48,202 nt of DNA, from contig CALWYO010000047.1 of NCBI GenBank assembly GCA_944385785.1, forward strand, positions 1-48,202. Direction: 5' to 3'. This DNA is from an uncultured Oscillospiraceae bacterium. GTDB taxonomy: Bacteria; Bacillota; Clostridia; Oscillospirales; Oscillospiraceae. The position numbers and the translations under genes are program-made. Below the pieces are notes generated by a model, which saw nothing but the letters and a program-made list of their open reading frames with translations, had not been told where the DNA came from and ran no database searches. Positions 7,409 through 14,853 of the stretch are shown here, piece by piece. Position 1 is the stretch's first letter. Each line of letters begins with the position of its first letter.

Positions 7409-8881
7409 ATGAATATGAAGCAACGGATGCAGAGCCTGAATTTTAAAAATTTCATGACCATCGCCCTGCTGTTATGCCTGAGCTTTATGATTTTGGGAAC
7501 TACGTTTGTTGTCTTAAGCTATAGATTTATGATGCAGGAGAAAACGGAGACAATGCACACCAACGCTGAAGAGGCGGGGAGAATGGTGTCTGCGTATTCT
7601 CAGGAGTGGAGCGTCGGCGGATTGGAGGCAAAGGCAGTGCTGCTTTGGCTTTCAGAAACCACAGGCTTCCACATAATAGTGACAGATGAAGAGGGATATG
7701 TTGTCAACTGCTCTGACGCGGTTTTTAACTGCCCGCATATCGGACAGAAAGTGCCGTCGCGGGTTATAACCATTATAAATCGGCGCAACGAGTGGACAGG
7801 CACAAGCACACTCGGCGGAGTATATGGCGACAGAGACAGATATGTGGTTGGTATAATGCTGCCTGGAAATTATCAGGGTGGCAGTGAAAGCGGATATATC
7901 TTTCTTTCCGGTGAAGCTGGAAAGATGGCGGAGGTATGGCGGCAACTGGCTGGAATTTTTATATCTGCCACAGCTGTAGTAATTTTGATAACATTTGTGT
8001 TGGGATATATAATGAGCAGAAAGCAGACTAAACCAATTAAAGAGATGGCAGATGCCGTGAACAGGTTTGGACGCGGTGATTTCTCAGCGAGAGTTAAGAT
8101 ATCTCATAGGGACGACGAGATTGAAGAGCTGGCGGAAGCGTTTAACGCGATGGCGGATTCTCTGGAGCGCTCGGAAAAGTCCCGACGCGACCTTATAGCA
8201 AATGTATCACATGAGTTAAAAACGCCCATGACTACAATAACCGGCTTTACAGACGGACTTTTGGACGGAACTATTCCCAAGGAAAAGCAGCGGGATTACC
8301 TGATGGTGATATCATCTGAGACAAAGCGCCTTTCCAGGCTTGTCCGCAGTATGCTGGATATGTCGCAGCTTCAGAATATTGACCCGAAAGAGCTTGACCG
8401 TAAGAGTTTTGATATACTTGAAGTCATATGTCAGACTTTATTGAGTCTGGAGCAGAAGATAAATAATCGGAATCTGGATGTGGACGCGCAGCTCCCTGAG
8501 GAACCGATACAGGTGGTCGGAGACAGGGATGCTATAACGCAGGTCGTATATAACCTTATAGATAACGCTGCGAAATTTGCAACTGAAGGTACCGCTATTG
8601 TGGTGAGCCTCTGGAAAGAGGAGGGGCGTGCGTTTGTGTCGGTAGAAAACAAAGGCGAGACCATATCCAAAGAAGAACTGCCCCTTATCTTTGACAGGTT
8701 CCATAAAACGGACAGATCTCGCAGCATGGACCGAGAGGGAGTCGGACTGGGATTGTATATTGCTAAGACTATATTGGATAGCCATGGAGATGATATCTAT
8801 GTTACGAGTCGTGATGGAGTTACGACCTTTGTATTCAATTTGAAGTTAGCTGGAGACAAAGGTACATTCACAAAAAATTAA
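7409..8881 (+). CDS. membrane sensor histidine kinase
   Basis: The 490-residue kinase has a first membrane helix at about 16-38, an extracytoplasmic sensor region (about 40-180) and a second helix at about 181-201. HAMP follows at 203-255, then HisKA with phosphoacceptor H268 in NVSHELKTP and an HATPase domain with the N box NLIDNAAKF and the G box GVGLGLYIA. The external domain contains two cysteines (C101, C108) that could form a disulfide or bind metal. It is cognate to the adjacent response regulator. The stimulus cannot be deduced. No target gene sits immediately downstream; a structured intergenic region follows instead. Confidence 0.95.
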   Translation: MNMKQRMQSLNFKNFMTIALLLCLSFMILGTTFVVLSYRFMMQEKTETMHTNAEEAGRMVSAYSQEWSVGGLEAKAVLLWLSETTGFHIIVTDEEGYVVNCSDAVFNCPHIGQKVPSRVITIINRRNEWTGTSTLGGVYGDRDRYVVGIMLPGNYQGGSESGYIFLSGEAGKMAEVWRQLAGIFISATAVVILITFVLGYIMSRKQTKPIKEMADAVNRFGRGDFSARVKISHRDDEIEELAEAFNAMADSLERSEKSRRDLIANVSHELKTPMTTITGFTDGLLDGTIPKEKQRDYLMVISSETKRLSRLVRSMLDMSQLQNIDPKELDRKSFDILEVICQTLLSLEQKINNRNLDVDAQLPEEPIQVVGDRDAITQVVYNLIDNAAKFATEGTAIVVSLWKEEGRAFVSVENKGETISKEELPLIFDRFHKTDRSRSMDREGVGLGLYIAKTILDSHGDDIYVTSRDGVTTFVFNLKLAGDKGTFTKN

Positions 8882-8920
8882 TCAAATTCATAAAAAATAA
8901 ATAGAATATTCACACAAAAG
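8866..8920 (+). repeat. three TTCACA/TTCATA direct repeats
   Basis: ATTCACAAAAA (8866), ATTCATAAAAA (8886) and ATTCACACAAA (8908) recur at spacings of 20 and 22 bases, two helical turns. This is the arrangement of OmpR-family binding arrays. They overlap the end of the kinase gene and lie directly before a -10-like TAGAAT (8935-8940). Confidence 0.5.
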
Positions 8921-8940
8921 TGAGATAAGTGTTGTAGAAT

Positions 8941-9112
8941 AATAATCGAAGCGATTCCTCCATGATCCGCCCGGAGTATTCCCCAATATATGCCCGAGCG
9001 GATAGCTTCGGCGGAAACCTCCCTTTTCCGCCATCAGCGAAAGCTGATAAATTCCCCCTCATTTTTTGGCAGGAGCTCCCCGTCTTTTTAGACGGGGAGT
9101 TCCGTGTTTTTG
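8941..9112 (+). ncRNA. candidate structured small RNA ending in a terminator
   Basis: No plausible reading frame covers this stretch, yet it contains consecutive hairpins. ATCCGC pairs with GCGGAT (8965-9003). GGCGGAA pairs with TTCCGCC (9010-9032). ATCAGC-GAAA-GCTGAT has a GNRA loop (9033-9048). A 13-bp stem with a T run (9072-9112) completes the set. Upstream are a -10-like box and direct repeats. This is the organisation of an independent small RNA, or of a leader cut off from its gene. I recognise no known RNA family. Confidence refers to a functional RNA being made. Confidence 0.4.
9072..9112 (+). terminator. Rho-independent terminator
   Basis: The arms GGAGCTCCCCGTC and GACGGGGAGTTCC pair with one wobble around TTTTTA and are followed by GTGTTTTT. 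It faces rightward and ends the transcript of the kinase region or of the candidate RNA at 8941. Confidence 0.85.
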
Positions 9113-9122
9113 GGGCAAACTG

Positions 9123-9161
9123 AGATATCCCCAGCAGGAATAATTCCTGCTGGGGATATCT
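9123..9161. terminator. 18-bp perfect hairpin between convergent transcripts
   Basis: Arms at 9123-9140 and 9144-9161 are perfect complements with a three-base TAA loop, 20 bases after the stop of the leftward cinA gene. Neither side has a strong T run, but the stem is long and GC-rich in the middle. It probably ends or protects the cinA-thiI group mRNA. Confidence 0.7.
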
Positions 9162-9181
9162 GTATATTAACTTAATCAACA

Positions 9182-10450
9182 TCAGCTCTCCCAGGATTCG
9201 ACAGGAAGACCGGTTAGATATCTTCTGACCATATCCAGGGCGTGGTTAGCGGCAGCTGTGCGTACGCGGTTACGGTCGAGACCTAAATGCAGTTGTCTGC
9301 AATATACGTTTCCTTCAACTGCCAACGCGCAGTACACAAGGCCCAGCTCCTTGTCGGTATTGTCCGAGGCGGGACCGGCTATACCGGTGAGGCCGACCGC
9401 CATATCAGAGTGGAACCTGTCCCTGGCGCCTCTGGCCATTGCCTCGGCTACTTGTCGGCAAACTGCGCCATAATTTTCGATGAGTTTCGGGTCAACGCCG
9501 AGAATATCCGTTTTTGCGGAGTTTGCGTAAGTAACGGCGGAGCCAAGAAATGCTTTTGAGGAACCGGGGATATCAGTGATCCTTTTTGCTATGAGTCCGC
9601 CGGTACAGCTTTCGGCAGTTGCAAAGGTGAGACCTCTCTCTGTAAGCAGGGAAAGCACTGTGTTTTCGAGAGTGTCAGTGTCGATACCGTATATACAGGT
9701 GCCTATGACAGAGCGGACCTGCTCAATAACAGGGGCCATCAGGTCTTCACACTCCTGCGCGCTCTTGCCTTTGGCTGTTACCCTGAGACGAACCTCTCCC
9801 TCTTTTGCATAGGGAGCCAGAGTGGGATTTGAGAGCTTCAGCATAAGCGGACGGAGCTTATCCTCCACAAGGGATTCACCCATACCGAAAATGTGTATGT
9901 TGTGTGAGAGAATTTCCTCATCAGAAAGATTTCTTAAATACGGCATCGCACAATTTTCAAACATTGAAATGCACTCTCTGGGAGGACCAGGCAGCATCAG
10001 CACGTGGACGCCGTCTGCCTCAAAGGCGCATCCGGGAGCAGTACCACAGGCGTTATGAAATGGGACGCATCCTTCTGGAAGAAGCGCCTGCTGGTAGTTA
10101 TTATCAGTCATTGCGTGGCTGTGCAGCCTCTGTGAGAAGTAAGTGCGGATTTCCTCTGCCTCTTTTTCGTCGAATATGAGTTTTTTTCCAAAAGATTCTG
10201 CAAGAGTTTGCTTTGTAAGGTCATCATAAGTGGGGCCAAGTCCTCCTGTAGTTATGATGATATCCGCTCTGGAACGCGCGATCTTTACCGCGTCCTTCAA
10301 CCTCTCCGGATTGTCGCCCACAACTGTGTGAAAATATACGTTTATACCTATCTCAGACAACATCTGGGATATGTCTCTGGCGTCAGTGTTTGCGATGTTT
10401 CCGAGAAGCAGTTCAGTGCCGACAGATATTATTTCAGCAGTACGGGTCAT
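9182..10450 (-). CDS. cinA: CinA family protein (NMN amidohydrolase/ADP-ribose pyrophosphatase type)
   Basis: The 422-residue product has the two CinA halves. The N-terminal MoCF-like domain carries TTGGLGPTYDDL (68-79). The C-terminal deamidase domain carries AESCTGG, GAVCRQVAEAMA and TGIAGP. In studied members the C-terminal half deamidates nicotinamide mononucleotide in pyridine nucleotide recycling, and the N-terminal half hydrolyses ADP-ribose. The usual GAVSxxVA motif reads GAVCRQVA here, with Cys for Ser. The ribosome binding site is AAAGGA. It is the last gene of a leftward group with an M28 peptidase and thiI. The link to competence is historical only. Confidence 0.93.
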   Translation of the reverse strand: MTRTAEIISVGTELLLGNIANTDARDISQMLSEIGINVYFHTVVGDNPERLKDAVKIARSRADIIITTGGLGPTYDDLTKQTLAESFGKKLIFDEKEAEEIRTYFSQRLHSHAMTDNNYQQALLPEGCVPFHNACGTAPGCAFEADGVHVLMLPGPPRECISMFENCAMPYLRNLSDEEILSHNIHIFGMGESLVEDKLRPLMLKLSNPTLAPYAKEGEVRLRVTAKGKSAQECEDLMAPVIEQVRSVIGTCIYGIDTDTLENTVLSLLTERGLTFATAESCTGGLIAKRITDIPGSSKAFLGSAVTYANSAKTDILGVDPKLIENYGAVCRQVAEAMARGARDRFHSDMAVGLTGIAGPASDNTDKELGLVYCALAVEGNVYCRQLHLGLDRNRVRTAAANHALDMVRRYLTGLPVESWES

Positions 10451-10484
10451 GTTTTATCAGTCCTTTCCGTAATTTGCCTGTACG

Positions 10485-11750
10485 TCAAGTTTTATTTCCG
10501 GTTTTGTCCCTGAGGAAGTATTTATCAAGTTCAGATTTCATATTTTCGGGCATCCCTCTGTCGATGGGCATGACAATTGAGTTGGCTATTCGTCCGATAT
10601 AAGACGACGCAAACTCCTCAAGAGCGCCCATCTGTTCTGGGCACAGAGGATATATAAGGTCGTGACGCGTGTGTATCTCAGCAGTAGTGGTGCCTCTGGA
10701 TATTCCCACAGCCGGTATACCTGCGTCTGCAAAGGGAGCCGAGTCGCTGGAGTGAACACGCAGGGATATATCTGCGGGAAAGCCCAATTCCCGGGATATC
10801 TGCTCCGTCATGTTTAGCAGAGCCTCGCTTCCGGTAACAGTGAGCCTGTTAGGGCCTAATACAGTGCCGTTCATGTCAAAATTAAAGCAAAAAACAATAT
10901 CGTCTACATCTTCGGGGTTATCTTTTATATACGCCTTACTGCCCAGAAGACCCTGCTCTTCTGAGCCGCACCAGATGAACCGGAGGGTTCTGGCGGGCGG
11001 ATTATTTATGAAGCGCCTGTAGAGGGCCATAAGCGCCGCCGCGCCGGTGGCGTTGTCCCAGGAACCGGTTCCCACAAGAACACTGTCATAATGGGCGGTA
11101 AGAACTATGGAACCGGAGCGTCCGGATGTGCCGCGTATAGTGGCCAGAAGATTGCGGGAGGTGTGCTCCCCCTCCCACTGGCGGAGTTCCAGATGTATGG
11201 TTTCCGCCTTAAGGCGGACTATTTCTGTGGCGTCAGATGCCCTTATCATGAAACCTGGAATCTTTCCCAAAGCCAGAAAATCAGGGCGCAGGGAACGCGG
11301 AAGTATATCCGCCGTATCGGGAGTATCGTAGTATTTGCCGGATATAGTCAGAAAGGCGCCGGCGTGCTTTTCACACAGAAGTTTATAGGCGTCATAGGTA
11401 AGCTGATTTATCAGTACGGCAAAGCCTGTAAGATCGTCAATATCTGCTAAATCGTCGCCGGTGCACCTGTCGGCATACAGGAACTTGAAATCAGCGCCGC
11501 CTTCAGGCAGTTGCCCGGATAATCCGTAGGGCAGAACGTCCAGACGGCGTTTGAAAGGTTCGGTTATCTCCGCTGAATAGGACTTGAGCTCATAAGCCGG
11601 TATGGAAAACTCCATGTACCGGCCGGCGCCTCCCGCCCGCTCTATTTCGGACATCAGTATATCGCCGGCGCGCCTCTCTCCTTCCGTTCCTCCAAATCTC
11701 AGAAAGCTGAGGTTTTCTACCAGACTATACTGGTATTTTCCGTCTGACAT
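10485..11750 (-). CDS. M28 family metallopeptidase
   Basis: The 421-residue enzyme shows the M28 di-zinc aminopeptidase pattern: TAHYDS (ligand H220), GSWDNATG (bridging D232), GSEEQGLLGS (catalytic E264 and ligand E265), DMNG and a C-terminal HTRHD. Between residues 80 and 190 lies a PA-like insert, as in many M28 exopeptidases. No signal peptide is visible, so it may act in the cytoplasm on peptides. The ATG at 11750 is preceded by a strong GGAGGTG; an upstream GTG at 11777 has none. It is 34 bases before cinA and 37 after thiI, in the same leftward group. Confidence 0.9.
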   Translation of the reverse strand: MSDGKYQYSLVENLSFLRFGGTEGERRAGDILMSEIERAGGAGRYMEFSIPAYELKSYSAEITEPFKRRLDVLPYGLSGQLPEGGADFKFLYADRCTGDDLADIDDLTGFAVLINQLTYDAYKLLCEKHAGAFLTISGKYYDTPDTADILPRSLRPDFLALGKIPGFMIRASDATEIVRLKAETIHLELRQWEGEHTSRNLLATIRGTSGRSGSIVLTAHYDSVLVGTGSWDNATGAAALMALYRRFINNPPARTLRFIWCGSEEQGLLGSKAYIKDNPEDVDDIVFCFNFDMNGTVLGPNRLTVTGSEALLNMTEQISRELGFPADISLRVHSSDSAPFADAGIPAVGISRGTTTAEIHTRHDLIYPLCPEQMGALEEFASSYIGRIANSIVMPIDRGMPENMKSELDKYFLRDKTGNKT

Positions 11751-11787
11751 ATTTAACACCTCCAAAACTGTGTACAAAAAAATACGG

Positions 11788-12960
11788 CTACTTGGAAATT
11801 AAAACTCTCTCTATGCCGTCTAATGCTTCTTCAACAAGAGCAGAGATTTCCAGAGGTTCTTCAGCCCTCTGCACGTCCGCAAGTTTAGGCTTTGTCCTGG
11901 GGTGACGTGGAGTGAAGACTGTGCAGCAATCTTCATATGGAAGTACAGAGGTGTCAAATGTACCGATTTTGCGGGCCTTTTCGACTATTTCTGATTTATC
12001 CATACACACCAGTGGCCGCAGCACAGGCAGAGAGACGCACTCCTGGGTTACCGCCATAGCCTCCATGGTCTGACTGGCGACCTGGCCAAGACTTTCACCG
12101 GTGACTATGGCGCCGCAGCCGTTGGCAAGGGCGATCTTTTCTGCAATCCGCGTCATGAACCGACGCATTATTATAGTGAAATATTCTTCAGGACATTTGT
12201 CGCGTATCTCCTCCTGAATGTGCGTAAAAGGCACTATTTCCAGCTGCATCCTGCCGCACCAGGGAGAGAGCTGCTTTGCCAGGGTGATGACCTTCTCCTT
12301 AGCCAACTCAGAAGTGTAGGGAAAGGAGAAGAAGTGTACAGGTATAATGTGTATGCCGCGCTTCGCCATCATCCATGTGGAGACGGGGCTGTCTATACCG
12401 CCTGAGAGCAGCGATACCGCGCTGCCGTTGGAGCCCACCGGCATTCCGCCGGCGCCCTCTGAGGGGACAGAGTGCACATAGGCGGCGTAGTCGCGCACTT
12501 CCAGATGCACCGTAAGGTCAGGGGAGTGTACGTCAACGGCTACATGTGGATATGCGTCGGCTAAAAGACCTCCCACATATTGGGATAGCTGAATGCTGGT
12601 CATTGGAAAAGATTTATCAGACCGCTTTGTCTCGACTTTAAAAGACCTGGCATTTTTAAATTCCTCAGATAAGTACTCCCTGGCTGTATTAAAGATGGCG
12701 TCTGGATCTTTGGCGCAGGCGGCGGCGCGGCTGACAGACACTGCGCCGAACACTGTTTTCGAGGCCTCGAAAGCGCCGTCCATATCGCAGTCTGGAGCTG
12801 ACGGTTCCACATAGACGGTCGACTGCACGGCATATACTTTAAACTTGCCAAAGGGAGCCAGCCTGCGGCGCAGATTAGACACCAGCTTGTCTTCAAAAAT
12901 GCGGCGATTTAGTCCTTTCAGGACAATTTCACCCTGTTTTAAAAGTATTATATCTTCCAA
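11788..12960 (-). CDS. thiI: tRNA 4-thiouridine synthase (ThiI)
   Basis: ThiI activates uridine 8 of tRNA by adenylation and inserts sulfur. The 390-residue product has the N-terminal ferredoxin-like/THUMP region (about 1-165) and a PP-loop ATPase domain with SGGIDSPVS (186-194). A YEDCC segment near residue 340 lies at the position of the conserved domain cysteine. There is no C-terminal rhodanese domain, which is usual in Firmicutes, where a dedicated cysteine desulfurase supplies sulfur; none is adjacent here. The start is TTG with GGAGG seven bases upstream. An out-of-frame ATG lies between the two and should not be used. It is the first gene of the leftward thiI/M28/cinA group. Confidence 0.95.
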   Translation of the reverse strand: MEDIILLKQGEIVLKGLNRRIFEDKLVSNLRRRLAPFGKFKVYAVQSTVYVEPSAPDCDMDGAFEASKTVFGAVSVSRAAACAKDPDAIFNTAREYLSEEFKNARSFKVETKRSDKSFPMTSIQLSQYVGGLLADAYPHVAVDVHSPDLTVHLEVRDYAAYVHSVPSEGAGGMPVGSNGSAVSLLSGGIDSPVSTWMMAKRGIHIIPVHFFSFPYTSELAKEKVITLAKQLSPWCGRMQLEIVPFTHIQEEIRDKCPEEYFTIIMRRFMTRIAEKIALANGCGAIVTGESLGQVASQTMEAMAVTQECVSLPVLRPLVCMDKSEIVEKARKIGTFDTSVLPYEDCCTVFTPRHPRTKPKLADVQRAEEPLEISALVEEALDGIERVLISK

Positions 12961-13100
12961 ATCATAACCTCCGGAGAGTAATGTGTTAATTATACGTTCA
13001 AGGTATCACAGGTAGATTATACTTCATATCAGGGATATTTTCAATGAGCCCATTTAAAACGAAATACTTAAATTCACCACAGTGCAAAATTGTGAAAATG

Positions 13101-13129
13101 TTGAAAATATATGTGTAATATGTTAAAAT
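13101..13129 (+). promoter_or_regulatory. promoter of the lactonase-fold gene
   Basis: TTGAAA (13101-13106) and TAAAAT (13124-13129) are 17 bases apart in an AT-rich tract, giving a leader of about 125 bases. The leader contains a 9-bp inverted repeat (CAGAGAATA at 13198-13206, TATTCTCTG at 13229-13237) shortly before the ribosome binding site. The rest of 12961-13260 shows no gene. Confidence 0.55.
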
Positions 13130-13260
13130 ATATGCTATAAGTAACGAAAAAAGTGGCAATTTTAGTGCTGTTAGAGCAATGTGCGGGCGGGATGGCACAG
13201 AGAATAACGCCTTTTAAGCCCAGCCGGATATTCTCTGCAGGTAATGGGAAAGGAGCTTTG

Positions 13261-14391
13261 ATGTTTGCATTTGTTGGCACTTTTGACATGAGAGGGACAG
13301 AACCAAAGGGATTGGGCGCATACGAAATTGGAGATAATGGGAAGACCAGACTTTTGAAGGAGTACTGTCAGGACCTGGTGGTGGGATTTCAGTGCTGGGA
13401 CAGGGCAAAAAATGTCTTATATTTTACCCATGAAAACCAAAACCTTCCTGGAAAAACAGGAGGCGGGGGAATGATCATAGCGATGAAGCTATGCCCCAAG
13501 ACGGGAGAGCTTGTGGAGATGGGACGTATGGAGACCTGCTCTACGAATCCATCTTACCTGGCTCTGGATAAGTCCGGCAGATATCTTGTCGCCGTACATC
13601 ATTCCACAGACAATGTTGTGACTCGCCTGGTATCGGAGGGAGAGAAAGTCAGAGCGGAGGTGATATATGACGATTGCCTGTTGGAACTTATTAGCCTAAA
13701 CGAGGATGGGGTACCGGAAGGGATTTGCTGGACAGAAACTATACAGGGATATGACGGCGATGGCAGACATCATTTTCCCCACCTTCACTCTGTTGTGGCG
13801 GATCCGTCGGGAGATAACTACATCATCAGCGATAAAGGGTTAGACAGAATATACGTCTACGGCATTAACAGGGAAAAAGGACGTATGTTTCTGCGCGGCA
13901 AAGTTGACGGGAAGACAGGATCGGCGCCGCGCTACGGTGTGTTCCACCCCACTTTACCAATTTTTTATGGTAATTGTGAGGAGGACCCGACGATTTACGC
14001 ATATAAGTTTGATGTGAATTCCGGCTCTCTCACGCTTCTGGAGACATGTCCGCTGCTCCTTGAAAATGCCGACGGCATAAAGCCTATGCCCAGCGATATC
14101 ACTGTAAACGGTGAGGGGACAAGAATTTATGCTTCTGTCAGAGACTCAAATGTGATTGCTGTGATTGCACTGGACAGGCGTGGAAATATGGAATTAACAG
14201 AGAATGTGAACTGTTGTGGTGATGATCCGAGAAGCGTGCTTTTATCGCCGGATGGAAACACTCTGTTTGTCACTAACAGAGGGACGGGCAGTGTGGAATC
14301 CTTTGAGGTACACCCTGATGGGAGCCTTTGTCATACGGGGAGAATTCTCAGACGTAATCACGCGGGCAATATAAGCGTATTTAAAGAGTGA
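13261..14391 (+). CDS. lactonase (beta-propeller) family protein
   Basis: The 376-residue protein matches the seven-bladed beta-propeller of the 6-phosphogluconolactonase/carboxy-cis,cis-muconate cyclase family. It has repeated blades of the form NPSYLALDKSGRYLVAVHH, DITVNGEGTRIYAS and RSVLLSPDGNTLFVTN, the N-terminal FVGTF start, and an HSVVADPSGDNYI segment. Members hydrolyse sugar lactones or remain uncharacterised; the substrate is unknown. ATG 13261 is chosen for the AAAGGAG eight bases upstream; the frame stays open further upstream without a better start. It is monocistronic. Confidence 0.88.
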   Translation: MFAFVGTFDMRGTEPKGLGAYEIGDNGKTRLLKEYCQDLVVGFQCWDRAKNVLYFTHENQNLPGKTGGGGMIIAMKLCPKTGELVEMGRMETCSTNPSYLALDKSGRYLVAVHHSTDNVVTRLVSEGEKVRAEVIYDDCLLELISLNEDGVPEGICWTETIQGYDGDGRHHFPHLHSVVADPSGDNYIISDKGLDRIYVYGINREKGRMFLRGKVDGKTGSAPRYGVFHPTLPIFYGNCEEDPTIYAYKFDVNSGSLTLLETCPLLLENADGIKPMPSDITVNGEGTRIYASVRDSNVIAVIALDRRGNMELTENVNCCGDDPRSVLLSPDGNTLFVTNRGTGSVESFEVHPDGSLCHTGRILRRNHAGNISVFKE

Positions 14392-14421
14392 AGCCGTATT
14401 AGAGAATGTTTGAACACTGAA

Positions 14422-14696
14422 GGGGAGTCGGACTTTTGCCGGCTTCCCTGAGGCTGTCGAAAAACTTCTCCGTAGGAAAGCCTCGCAGAGTTCCTGCGGC
14501 CGCAGCCGCGGGAATAAAATGAAAATCCGTCATTTCTGGGGACATGTGCCTCTGAAATGACACTTCTTATGGCGGACGGGACGACAATTTTACAAAAAAT
14601 CGAGGCCTGGACGCCATGAAGCCTTTTATTGAAAAAGGCCTCGAGGCCTTTTTCGATAAGCTGAGGGAAGTCGGACTTTTGCCGGCTTCCCTTTAA
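14422..14696. repeat. hairpin-rich repeat element flanked by two identical stem-loops
   Basis: This fills most of the 462-base gap 14392-14853. The same 26-base hairpin unit (TCGGACTTTTGCCGG core inside GGGAAG/CTTCCC arms) occurs at 14422-14449 and 14665-14691, differing by one base in the left arm. Just inside each copy are related inverted segments around TCGAAAAA and TTTTTCGA. The interior has an 8-bp inverted repeat (14529-14536/14554-14561) and a 24-base perfect palindrome (14631-14654) centred on CTCGAG. No reading frame is convincing. It looks like a MITE-like or other non-coding repeat element. Confidence 0.6.
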
Positions 14697-14793
14697 GAGT
14701 ATATGGACGGAAGATGGTGTGACGTGCAATTTAGTATCTGGAACGCTGTCTGCAAAAGAAGAAAACGAAGCCGGCCGTTTTTACATATCAGTA

Positions 14794-14822
14794 TTGAGCG
14801 TATGGACAAGGCCTGCTAAAAT
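14794..14822 (+). promoter_or_regulatory. promoter of the UvrD/PcrA-type helicase gene
   Basis: TTGAGC (14794-14799) and TAAAAT (14817-14822) are spaced by 17 bases, 31 bases before the start codon. Confidence 0.6.
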
Positions 14823-14853
14823 AAGTGCAGATATGTTTTAGAGGTGACCGGGT

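Noticed and set aside
8910-9182. Leftward 90-codon frame in the candidate RNA region
   Set aside because: It runs through two terminator stems and has no ribosome binding site or motif.
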